From assembly GCA_002059205.1 (NCBI GenBank), contig MVCQ01000175.1:1-8049 (forward strand): a DNA stretch of 8,049 nt, written 5' to 3'. The notes under the pieces are model-generated. The model worked only from the letters and a program-made list of their open reading frames with translations. It was not told the DNA's origin and ran no database searches. This DNA comes from Candidatus Latescibacteria bacterium 4484_107. Lineage in GTDB: Bacteria > Latescibacterota > 4484-107. Position 1 is the first letter of the stretch; each line of letters begins with the position of its first letter. The position numbers and the translations under genes are program-made. Shown in pieces: positions 1 to 5,253 of the stretch.

Positions 1-296
1 CGTTGCCCACGGGACGAACGGCGGAGGTGATCGCGCGCCAACTATTGCGTTCAGGCACTTCGGTAGGGGCCAACTATCGTGCGGCGTGCCGCGCCAAATT
101 CACGCGCGATTTCATTTCAAAGATGGGAATCGTAGAGGAAGAAGCGGACGAAAGCCTGTATTGGATGGAGCTACTGTCTGAAGCCGACATCGTGGAATCG
201 GAAAAATTAGCGCTCTTGATGAAAGAGGCAGATGAGCTCTTGGCAATCGTAGTTGCATCCATAAAGACCGCACGGAAAAAAAGCAAAAAAAGCTGA
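1..296 (+). CDS. Four helix bundle protein (23S rRNA intervening-sequence protein type), 5' partial
   Basis: This is the C-terminal part of a small helical protein of the S23/IVP family (four helix bundle, first described from intervening sequences in 23S rRNA genes; free-standing copies are common). The visible 98 codons start at a TTG encoding Leu (bases 3-5) that fits the family's 'LP' segment, so the true start lies before the window and about 20 residues are missing. The hallmark stretches are present: QLLRSGTSVGANY, then A-x2-A, DFISKMGIVEEEADE and YWMELL, followed by a lysine-rich tail ending at TGA 294-296. The molecular role of free-standing copies is unknown. No rRNA is visible beside it. 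It is followed by a tandem-repeat gap, and the next gene has its own ribosome binding site, so I see no evidence of an operon with it. Family assignment is secure; function is not. Confidence 0.85.
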   Translation, partial: LPTGRTAEVIARQLLRSGTSVGANYRAACRAKFTRDFISKMGIVEEEADESLYWMELLSEADIVESEKLALLMKEADELLAIVVASIKTARKKSKKS

Positions 297-307
297 TTTC
301 AAAACGT

Positions 308-372
308 CCAATCCGAACTCGAAGGTTGGGTTTTCAATCCGAAATCCCCAATCCGAAATCCGAAATCGAAAC
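308..372. repeat. CAATCCGAAATCC short tandem repeat in the gap
   Basis: Two exact copies of the 13-base phrase CAATCCGAAATCC (335-347 and 349-361) are followed by a partial copy GAAATCCGAAATCG and preceded by a degenerate copy at 309-320 (CAATCCGAACTC). The reading frame of the next gene stays open through the repeat, which falsely lengthens it by 23 residues rich in N-P-K-S-E-I. I treat this stretch as non-coding. Confidence 0.7.
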
Positions 373-381
373 ACGTTTCAC

Positions 382-387
382 GAAGGA
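382..387 (+). promoter_or_regulatory. Ribosome binding site that fixes the start of the COG3581-type gene
   Basis: GAAGGA lies 7 bases before the ATG at 395. It supports that ATG over the upstream in-frame start at 326, which would add 23 residues translated from the tandem repeat. Confidence 0.65.
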
Positions 388-394
388 TACAACT

Positions 395-1687
395 ATGTCG
401 AATACCAAGCCCAAGCACAGCTTAAAAGGACGCACCCTCTACATTCCCCGTATGCCGTACAGTGGCGCGCGGGTGATGGCGGCTACGTTTGAGTCCATCG
501 GGGTGGAGGCCCGGCCCGTGCCGCCATCCGACGAGCACACCAAGGAGTTGGGGAATAAATATACCTCCGGAGATGAATGCTATCCGGAGAAGGTGACGTT
601 AGGGAACTTTATGGGCATCACCGAACAGGAGGGATTCGATCCCAAAAAAACGGCCTTTATGATGATGACGGCCAATGGGCCATGTCGTTTCGGGCAGTAT
701 CTGATCTATCAGCGAAAGGTGCTCGATGACAACGGATTTGAGGACGTAATGATCCTCTCTCCCACGAGCGAGAACAGCTACGAGGACATCGGAGGCCAGG
801 ATGTCATCCGCACCGCCTGGCGGGGCATGGTTTCTTCGGATATTTTAATGAAGATGCTGCTCAAGACCCGTCCCTACGAAATCAACAAAGGCGAGACGGA
901 TGAGGTGTTTGAAGCCAGTCTGAATGATGTATGCGACGCCATCCGGGAGCCGGGGGTAACTCACAAGAAGAAGTTAACGAACATGCGCAATGCCTTGACT
1001 CGGGCGCGGGACGCCTTCCGTGCGATTCCCGCGGATTACGATCCAGAACGGCCACTTATCGGCGTGGTCGGGGAAATTTTTTGCCGGTTGAATATGTTCA
1101 GCAACGAGGATCTGGTCCGAAAAATCGAGGAGCAAGGCGGAGAGTGCTGGCTTTCCGATGTGTCCGAGTGGGTTTGGTACACCAACAACGAACAGCAGGA
1201 CAATATCCGGAAGAAGGGCAAGCGGGTTTCGCTGGAAATGCTGGGCGCCAAGATTAAAAACGCGGTGCAACGAAAAGACGAACACGCCTTGTTGGAGCCA
1301 TTTCACGAGGATTTCAAAGGCTCCGAGGAGCCTGATGTAGAAGAGGTCCTGAATTACAGCTATCCCTATCTGCCTTACACCGGAGCGCTGGGGGAGATGG
1401 TGCTCAGCGTGGGCAAGGCGATCTATCTGCACAAAAAGGGTGCGGATGGCATCGTGGATATCAGCCCGTTCACCTGTATGAACGGCATTGTGTGCGAGGC
1501 GATCTATCCGGTGGTCAGCCGCGATTACGACCACATTCCTATCCGAACGTTTTATTTCGACGGCACCCAGTCCGATCTGGAAAGCGACGTGGGTATTTTC
1601 CTGGAACTGGCCAAAGCGTACAAGCGCCGGAAAAGGACGAAGCGCGTGTATTCCTTCAAGTTCGAGGCGAGAGCTAAGGCGGCTTAA
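395..1687 (+). CDS. 2-hydroxyacyl-CoA dehydratase-like iron-sulfur protein (COG3581 type)
   Basis: The 430-residue protein resembles the COG3581 / activase-associated branch of the 2-hydroxyglutaryl-CoA dehydratase superfamily. In that superfamily an ATP-driven activase feeds low-potential electrons to a [4Fe-4S]-bearing component. Family-type segments are visible: YIPRMPYSGARVMAATFESIG near the N-terminus, SGDECYPEKV with Cys62, NGPCRFGQY with Cys97, a central GEIFCRLN (Cys230) and SPFTCMNGIVCEAI with Cys361 and Cys367. Cys62, Cys97 and Cys361 or Cys367 are the likely cluster ligands. The tail is very basic. It has no signal peptide or membrane segment, so it should be cytoplasmic. The protein is not fused to the activase, and no activase gene is in the window; the upstream neighbour is an unrelated four-helix-bundle gene. 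The true substrate of COG3581 proteins is not established, so I do not name a reaction. The ATG at 395 is chosen for its Shine-Dalgarno. Confidence 0.8.
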   Translation: MSNTKPKHSLKGRTLYIPRMPYSGARVMAATFESIGVEARPVPPSDEHTKELGNKYTSGDECYPEKVTLGNFMGITEQEGFDPKKTAFMMMTANGPCRFGQYLIYQRKVLDDNGFEDVMILSPTSENSYEDIGGQDVIRTAWRGMVSSDILMKMLLKTRPYEINKGETDEVFEASLNDVCDAIREPGVTHKKKLTNMRNALTRARDAFRAIPADYDPERPLIGVVGEIFCRLNMFSNEDLVRKIEEQGGECWLSDVSEWVWYTNNEQQDNIRKKGKRVSLEMLGAKIKNAVQRKDEHALLEPFHEDFKGSEEPDVEEVLNYSYPYLPYTGALGEMVLSVGKAIYLHKKGADGIVDISPFTCMNGIVCEAIYPVVSRDYDHIPIRTFYFDGTQSDLESDVGIFLELAKAYKRRKRTKRVYSFKFEARAKAA

Positions 1688-1698
1688 GCAGAGAAAAG

Positions 1699-1810
1699 CA
1701 GGTTAAGGTTGAGGTTAAGAAAGGCGGGGGGAGGTGGTCTCAACCTCAGCCTCCCCCTTTGCCTTTGAAGTTCACTGCGTTCTCCGCGTCTCTGCGGTGA
1801 GGTTTTTCTT
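1699..1810. repeat. Repeat-rich gap with G-rich hairpin and a TCTCCGCGTCTCTGCGGTGA phrase
   Basis: The 140 bases between the two + strand genes are built from low-complexity pieces. GGTTAAGGTTGAGGTTAAG (1701-1719) runs into a G-rich arm (1721-1734) that can pair with the pyrimidine-rich arm at 1750-1765, with three extra bases on the right side. The phrase TTCACTGCG...TCTCTGCGGTGAGG (1771-1802) follows. The hairpin has no T-run at its foot on the + strand, so I do not call it an intrinsic terminator. Phrases like the last one recur in gaps of many uncultivated bacterial genomes (recollection, not searched). Confidence 0.5.
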
Positions 1811-1827
1811 TCAGAAAGGACAATCTT

Positions 1828-2436
1828 GTGATTCTGGATCCTGCCTTGAAGGAAATATTTGCGTCTCCCAAACTCGTGGTCTGCGATTTCGGGGAGACGC
1901 TCTTTACGTGGAACGTGGACTGGGACGGCTTTAGGTGGGACATGCGCCGATGGGGTGAACAACTGGGTTTCGAGGGCGTACAGACGCTCCGGTTTCTCAG
2001 GGAGCACGTGGAGGCGGAAATGCTGGGGAGGATCCTCTGTACCTGGCGGGATTACGAGCAGAACGACGTAGAAAGCGCACTGGTCAATCGTCCGCTCCTC
2101 GGAGTGCTGAAATTTCTCAAGCGGAACGATCCGACAAAGCGGTTCGCGATCTTTTCGGCCAATCTTCAAAGCACGATTGCGCTGATCTTTGAACGATTCG
2201 ATGTGTCCGATCTGTTTGACCTGATCGTCTCCAGCGACGACGTGCTCCGGGGAAAACCTGATCCGGAGGGGCTGGTTAAGATTCTTGCCGCGTGGGATGC
2301 CGCTCCCGAAGACGCGATTCTCATCGGCAACTCATGGAAAGATTTAGAAGCGGGCCGCACGGCCGGAGTGCGGACGTACGACGTGAACCAGATGGCGGAC
2401 GGACGTTTCAGGCTCGTGCCGATCTGGGAACGATAA
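1828..2436 (+). CDS. HAD-like hydrolase family protein
   Basis: The 202-residue protein is a haloacid dehalogenase-superfamily enzyme, a group that mostly cleaves phosphate esters through an aspartyl-phosphate intermediate. The four motifs can be followed: motif I VVCDFGETL with nucleophile Asp20, motif II FAIFSANLQS with Ser110, motif III RGKPDPEGL with Lys143, and motif IV LIGNSWKDLEAG with Asp172. A helical cap of about 70 residues lies between motifs I and II (C1 type). The second Asp of DxD is Gly22, and the first Asp of motif IV is Asn168. Both variants occur in annotated HAD proteins but make the catalytic strength uncertain. The GTG start at 1828 is supported by GAAAGGA (1814-1820) 7 bases upstream. 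No signal peptide is seen. It is separated from the previous gene by a repeat gap and ends just before a strong terminator. Substrate unknown. Confidence 0.82.
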   Translation: MILDPALKEIFASPKLVVCDFGETLFTWNVDWDGFRWDMRRWGEQLGFEGVQTLRFLREHVEAEMLGRILCTWRDYEQNDVESALVNRPLLGVLKFLKRNDPTKRFAIFSANLQSTIALIFERFDVSDLFDLIVSSDDVLRGKPDPEGLVKILAAWDAAPEDAILIGNSWKDLEAGRTAGVRTYDVNQMADGRFRLVPIWER

Positions 2437-2458
2437 CGTCAGGTAAATGCGCCCGAAG

Positions 2459-2491
2459 AAAACCCCCACACTTACCGTGTGGGGGTTTTTT
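2459..2491 (+). terminator. Rho-independent terminator, probably bidirectional
   Basis: A perfect 9-bp stem CCCCCACAC / GTGTGGGGG (2463-2471 with 2477-2485) has a 5-base loop and is followed by T6. A-rich bases on the left (GAAGAAAA) give a T-rich foot on the minus strand as well. It therefore suits both the HAD gene ending at 2436 and the convergent HtrA-type gene ending at 2559. Confidence 0.92.
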
Positions 2492-2558
2492 GATGCCGAA
2501 CCTCTTTCACTGCGGGAAATTATTTACTTTTCAAGTGAAAAGGGGTTGATGCGGAATC

Positions 2559-3566
2559 TCAACGGACACGCCGGGACGGTGGTTTTTTTTCGATCCGAAC
2601 AGGCATGGAAACGCGCCGGTCCGCCCGCCGTAGCCCTATGTTCACCACCTGTCCCACGGAAGTCGTTCTCACCCTGTGCGCTAATTCCCATACACTTTTG
2701 ATGGGGTGTCCTTTGTACGTCAAAATAAGGTCTCCGCGCCGAATGCCGGCTTTATGCGCGGGACTGTGCCGGGCAACCTGCCACACCATAATTTGCGGTT
2801 TCTCAGTCGAAGTGTTCACTGGGCCCGCAGTCACGCCCAGCCAGCCGTAGGTGATCTCCCCATCGGCGATCAGATGCCGGGCCACGCGGCGGGCCTCGTT
2901 TATCGGAATCGCCAGCGTCGCGGACGGGACACCCGGCCGAGACGGGTCAGAACGATGGGGGGAGAGTTCCCCGATGACGATGCCGATGAGGCGTCCCTTG
3001 CTGTCGAAAAGAGGCGCTCCTCCGTTTCCGGGGTAAATCCGTGTGTTGATCTGGATCCATCTTCCGCCCTCCCGGAATCCGGTGATGAGACCGAAGGCGG
3101 AGGCGGATACCACGCCCATGGAATTGCCAACCACGAGAGTCCACCGCCCGATCTGCACGCGATCCGAGTCTCCAAAGGGAGAAGCGGAGAAAGCGGGTTC
3201 TTTGACGCGGATCACGGCGAGGCCCGATTCCGGATCGAAGCCGACGGGTTCGGCAGGGTATTTTTTCCCGGAGATCGCAACCACCTCGATACGCTCCGCC
3301 CCGCGGATCACGCTTTCCGCGGTGAGAATGTGGCCTTCGGAATCCAGCACCACGCCGGATCCCACGTTGCGCTGCCATCGCCCGCTTCGGCCCGGTTCGG
3401 GGTGATCGGCACGGATACTTACCACGAGGGGACGGGCTTTCCCCACAATAGAGGCGATCTCATCTTCCATACGCTCCAGAACGCCGTTTTCACCCCACGC
3501 AGATCGCGGAGATTCGATGGGACCCATCGTGAGGAGAAGGAGAAATAATACAAGCGAAGGTTTCAT
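2559..3566 (-). CDS. HtrA/DegP-family protein with PDZ domain, catalytic triad lost (pseudoprotease)
   Basis: The 335-residue protein has a signal peptide (about residues 1-24: hydrophobic LVLFLLLL, cleavage likely near SAWG), a trypsin-like domain (about 35-235) and one PDZ domain (about 240-325, GWLGV...HSPAHKAGIRRGDLILTYKG). It should act in the periplasm. Family landmarks align without gaps, but the active site is absent. The segment matching ILTNxHVV reads ILTAESVI, putting Ser85 at the His site. DPxTDLAVI reads DPESGLAVI, with Gly115 at the Asp site. GNSGGPL reads GNGGAPL, with Gly182 at the Ser site. The frame is intact and the fold-specific residues are kept, so this looks like a selected pseudoenzyme rather than decay. 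It lies downstream of a sigma/anti-sigma pair, the position of mucD/degP in other genomes. A likely role is peptide or misfolded-protein binding, or modulation of the envelope-stress cascade (inference). The ATG at 3566 has only a weak GGA upstream. Confidence 0.9.
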   Translation of the reverse strand: MKPSLVLFLLLLTMGPIESPRSAWGENGVLERMEDEIASIVGKARPLVVSIRADHPEPGRSGRWQRNVGSGVVLDSEGHILTAESVIRGAERIEVVAISGKKYPAEPVGFDPESGLAVIRVKEPAFSASPFGDSDRVQIGRWTLVVGNSMGVVSASAFGLITGFREGGRWIQINTRIYPGNGGAPLFDSKGRLIGIVIGELSPHRSDPSRPGVPSATLAIPINEARRVARHLIADGEITYGWLGVTAGPVNTSTEKPQIMVWQVARHSPAHKAGIRRGDLILTYKGHPIKSVWELAHRVRTTSVGQVVNIGLRRADRRVSMPVRIEKKPPSRRVR

Positions 3567-3597
3567 CGTAACATTCCAGGAAAGAGGAAGAAGGGAA

Positions 3598-3626
3598 ACG
3601 TAGCAGAAATCCGCCTCCCAAGTTCC
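3598..3626 (-). promoter_or_regulatory. Possible ECF-sigma -35 element upstream of the HtrA-type gene
   Basis: The minus strand reads GGAACTT at 3626-3620, the same heptamer found before the sigma gene, about 54 bases before the ATG at 3566. The -10 is not convincing: with a 16-base spacer it would read CTACGT. The heptamer ends 6 bases from the edge of the MITE-like element at 3633, so the insertion leaves it intact. Confidence 0.35.
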
Positions 3627-3628
3627 AT

Positions 3629-3740
3629 CTACTGTTCTGTCAAGTTCATTTTGATGGACTGCTTGCAGTAGCGACTTTAGTCGCTATCTAACCGCCAAAA
3701 CGACTACGAACCCGTCAATTCAACATTGACAGAACACTAC
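3629..3740. mobile_element. MITE-like element A with terminal inverted repeats and CTAC flanks
   Basis: A 104-bp non-coding segment (3633-3736) starts TGTTCTGTCAA and ends with its exact reverse complement TTGACAGAACA. It is flanked on both sides by the direct repeat CTAC (3629-3632 and 3737-3740), as expected for a target-site duplication. Inside is the perfect palindrome TAGCGACT-TT-AGTCGCTA (3669-3686). No transposase is encoded, so it would need one supplied from elsewhere. I could not assign an IS family. Confidence 0.6.
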
Positions 3741-3915
3741 TGCTCCGTCAGGTTTAACCTGATGGATAGAGATTCCCATATCTGAAGTTCCCTAATCGGC
3801 GAAGGGATTCGCCTCCTACGTGCCTTTGTAGGAGGGCAATCCTTTGCCCGATTTTAATCCTTTGCCCGATTTTTTCTCGGCTCTATCCTGCAAATCAAAC
3901 TTGACAGAACACTAC
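3737..3915. mobile_element. MITE-like element B, head-to-tail with element A
   Basis: A 171-bp segment (3741-3911) starts TGCTCCGTCAGGTT, a three-mismatch match to the start of element A (TGTTCTGTCAAGTT). It ends AACTTGACAGAACA, the exact reverse complement of element A's first 14 bases. CTAC precedes it (shared with element A) and follows it (3912-3915). The 15-mer TTGACAGAACACTAC therefore occurs identically at 3726-3740 and 3901-3915. Internal parts are a TCAGGTT-T-AACCTGA palindrome (3748-3762), a 25-bp imperfect hairpin and an 18-bp tandem duplication. Confidence 0.6.
3795..3873. repeat. 25-bp imperfect hairpin plus 18-bp tandem duplication inside element B
   Basis: The arm at 3795-3819 (ATCGGCGAAGG...CTCCTAC) pairs with 3828-3852 (GTAGGAGG...GCCCGAT) with five mismatches around an 8-base loop. 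The last part of the right arm and its tail, AATCCTTTGCCCGATTTT, is duplicated exactly and in tandem (3838-3855 and 3856-3873). Confidence 0.75.
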
Positions 3916-3937
3916 GTTTTACGTTTCACGTACCTTC

Positions 3938-4468
3938 TCAAAAGCTGACGGTTCGGATCCGTCCGGAAACGGTCTGCACAGGAACAAAAGCCGTATCCGG
4001 CCCGGTGAAATAAACGTTGGAATTCGAATCGAGGGAGATCGAGGCATTCCGGTCGGAAGGAGAAATGTGATCGAGTACGTAGTGCGTCACGATCCGTTCG
4101 GAGTGCGCACGCTCCTCAGTGAGGTTTTGGCGGCTCAGACGGATCGGCAACAAGACCAGCAAAGCGAAGGAAGCTGCAATCAGGATGGGTCTTCTAAACG
4201 ACACCCACGCATGGAACCCGCTCTGAAGCCGTTTTCTTCGGCCCAGTTCCTCTATAAGCCTTGTCCGGAGAGCAAAGTGGAAGTGGGAGGAAGGTCGGAT
4301 CGGGCGGAGGTGGCCCAGTGTCTTTTTAAGGGCTTGCATGGTATGCACTTGGTTCCTGCAGGCCGGGCACACCCTCAGATGTTCCTCGAAACCCTTTTTT
4401 ATCCACACGTCCAGACTTCCATCGAGGAATTCGGACATCCTTCTGCGACACGTTTTGCACGTCATCAT
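3938..4468 (-). CDS. Anti-sigma factor with zf-HC2 zinc finger and one membrane segment
   Basis: The 176-residue protein follows the ECF sigma gene by 73 bases and is most likely its inner-membrane antagonist. The cytoplasmic N-terminus carries the zf-HC2 anti-sigma pattern: Cys4, an FLDGSLD segment, then His30-x3-Cys34-x2-Cys37 in HLRVCPACRN. An extra Cys7 makes CxxC with Cys4. One membrane helix lies at about residues 93-109 (PILIAASFALLVLLPI). A short periplasmic tail of about 65 residues follows, with no recognisable domain. Release of the sigma factor would be expected through site-1/site-2 proteolysis as in RseA, or through thiol oxidation as in ZAS-type factors; the sequence does not decide. 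A strong AGGAGG (4473-4478) lies 4 bases before the ATG at 4468 and 7 before an adjacent in-frame ATG at 4465, so the protein may start at the second Met. Confidence 0.86.
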   Translation of the reverse strand: MMTCKTCRRRMSEFLDGSLDVWIKKGFEEHLRVCPACRNQVHTMQALKKTLGHLRPIRPSSHFHFALRTRLIEELGRRKRLQSGFHAWVSFRRPILIAASFALLVLLPIRLSRQNLTEERAHSERIVTHYVLDHISPSDRNASISLDSNSNVYFTGPDTAFVPVQTVSGRIRTVSF

Positions 4469-4509
4469 ACAACCTCCTGGTATCTCTGGGACCTGTTAGT
4501 CTCAAGAGA

Positions 4510-4564
4510 AAGTGCAAAGTGCAGGGGAAAGAGAACGCTTTTCACTTTTCATTTTTCACTTTCA
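4510..4564. repeat. GTGAAAAG / AAAGTGCA phrase repeat at the sigma gene end
   Basis: On the minus strand this stretch reads AAAGTGAAAAATGAAAAGTG followed by AAAAGCG, and further on GTGCAAAGTGCA. It spans the 3' end of the sigma gene and the gap before the anti-sigma gene, and it encodes the last residues LKVKNEK of the sigma factor. That tail therefore appears to derive from repeat sequence. Confidence 0.5.
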
Positions 4565-5195
4565 ATTCGGCCTCCATTGAACCGGGCAGATAGCCCAACC
4601 GCTCTAATTTCTTCTGAAGGCGCAACCGCCCCCGGTTGATCCGGGATTTTACCGTGCCCACGGGACAGCCCACAATTTGAGCAATTTCCTCGTAAGCCAT
4701 GCCCTGAATATCGCTGAGAATGACCACCTGTCTATGATTGGGCGGAAGCGATTCGATGGCCTTCTGGATGGCTTCGGTCGCGATTTCGGTCTCCGCAAGC
4801 GCATCGGGATGCGGCCTTTCGTCCGGGATTTCTACGTGCTGCTCGACATCTTCGTTCCATCCCAAGGAAGTGAAGCGCCACCGTTTGCGCCGTCTGAGTT
4901 CGCTCTTGGCCAGGTTTCCCGCTATGGTAAAAAGCCAGGTGGAGAAACGCGCGGAGGCATGAAACTCACCGCTTTTACGAAAAACCCGCAGAAAGGTTTC
5001 CTGTACCACGTCCTCCGCCGCCGTCCGGTCGCCGAGGAAGCGAAAGACGAAATTGAGCAGCCGATCCCTGTATCGTCGGACGATGACGTCGAAGGCTTGG
5101 AGATCCCCGGCGGCGGTATCCTGAAGCAGCTCTTCATCCGAACGATCGAGTCGTCCCACATTCGGCCCGGTCATAAGCACACTCGCTTCTCCCAT
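4542..5195 (-). CDS. ECF-type RNA polymerase sigma factor (RpoE-like)
   Basis: This is a group 4 (extracytoplasmic function) sigma-70 factor of up to 217 residues, directing RNA polymerase to envelope-stress-type promoters. Region 2 spans about residues 35-105, with the AEDVVQETFLRVF core-binding motif and FSTWLFTIAGNLAKSELRRRKR for -10 recognition. After an acidic linker, region 4 (about 145-200) has LPPNHRQVVILSDIQGMAYEEIA and the helix-turn-helix GCPVGTVKSRINRGR for -35 recognition. The C-terminus ends in a repeat-encoded LKVKNEK. The anti-sigma gene follows on the same strand. A candidate autoregulatory promoter (5204-5232) would put the transcript start at about 5197, leaving the ATG at 5195 nearly leaderless. 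The GGGAG at 5193-5189 is 8 bases before an in-frame GTG (5180) and 14 before an ATG (5174), so translation may start there instead. The shorter forms lose only 5-7 non-conserved residues. Confidence 0.92.
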   Translation of the reverse strand: MGEASVLMTGPNVGRLDRSDEELLQDTAAGDLQAFDVIVRRYRDRLLNFVFRFLGDRTAAEDVVQETFLRVFRKSGEFHASARFSTWLFTIAGNLAKSELRRRKRWRFTSLGWNEDVEQHVEIPDERPHPDALAETEIATEAIQKAIESLPPNHRQVVILSDIQGMAYEEIAQIVGCPVGTVKSRINRGRLRLQKKLERLGYLPGSMEAELKVKNEK

Positions 5196-5203
5196 AATGT
5201 CTT

Positions 5204-5232
5204 TTCAACCCCTGGGACAGGGAAAAAGTTCC
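5204..5232 (-). promoter_or_regulatory. Candidate ECF-sigma autoregulatory promoter
   Basis: The minus strand reads GGAACTT (5232-5226), a 16-base spacer, then GTTGAA (5209-5204). The -35 is the standard RpoE-type heptamer and the spacing is normal. The -10 is only roughly like the TCAAA/TCTGA type. It lies directly upstream of the sigma gene, as expected if the factor activates its own operon. Confidence 0.6.
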
Positions 5233-5238
5233 AAAAAA

Positions 5239-5253
5239 GATCGCTGAGCGATC
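5239..5253. promoter_or_regulatory. Perfect 7-bp dyad GATCGCT-G-AGCGATC upstream of the sigma promoter
   Basis: The dyad ends 6 bases before the -35 element. On the minus strand it is followed by T6, so it could also act as a small terminator (5-bp stem, 5-base loop) that insulates the sigma operon from upstream transcription. I cannot choose between operator and terminator. Confidence 0.35.

Noticed and set aside
326..394. Longer form of the COG3581-type protein with 23 extra residues
   Set aside because: The extra residues are translated from the CAATCCGAAATCC repeat; the ATG at 395 has the better ribosome binding site.
974..1534. 186-codon open frame on the minus strand inside the COG3581-type gene
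   Set aside because: It lies wholly antisense to a gene with clear family motifs and shows no domain or ribosome binding site of its own.
2706..3548. 280-codon open frame on the + strand opposite the HtrA-type gene
   Set aside because: It is a mirror of the coding strand; composition is unlike a folded protein and no family features are seen.
3897..3934. TTGACA at the right end of element B as an outward promoter
   Set aside because: No acceptable -10 hexamer lies 16-18 bases downstream, and it would only read antisense into the anti-sigma gene.
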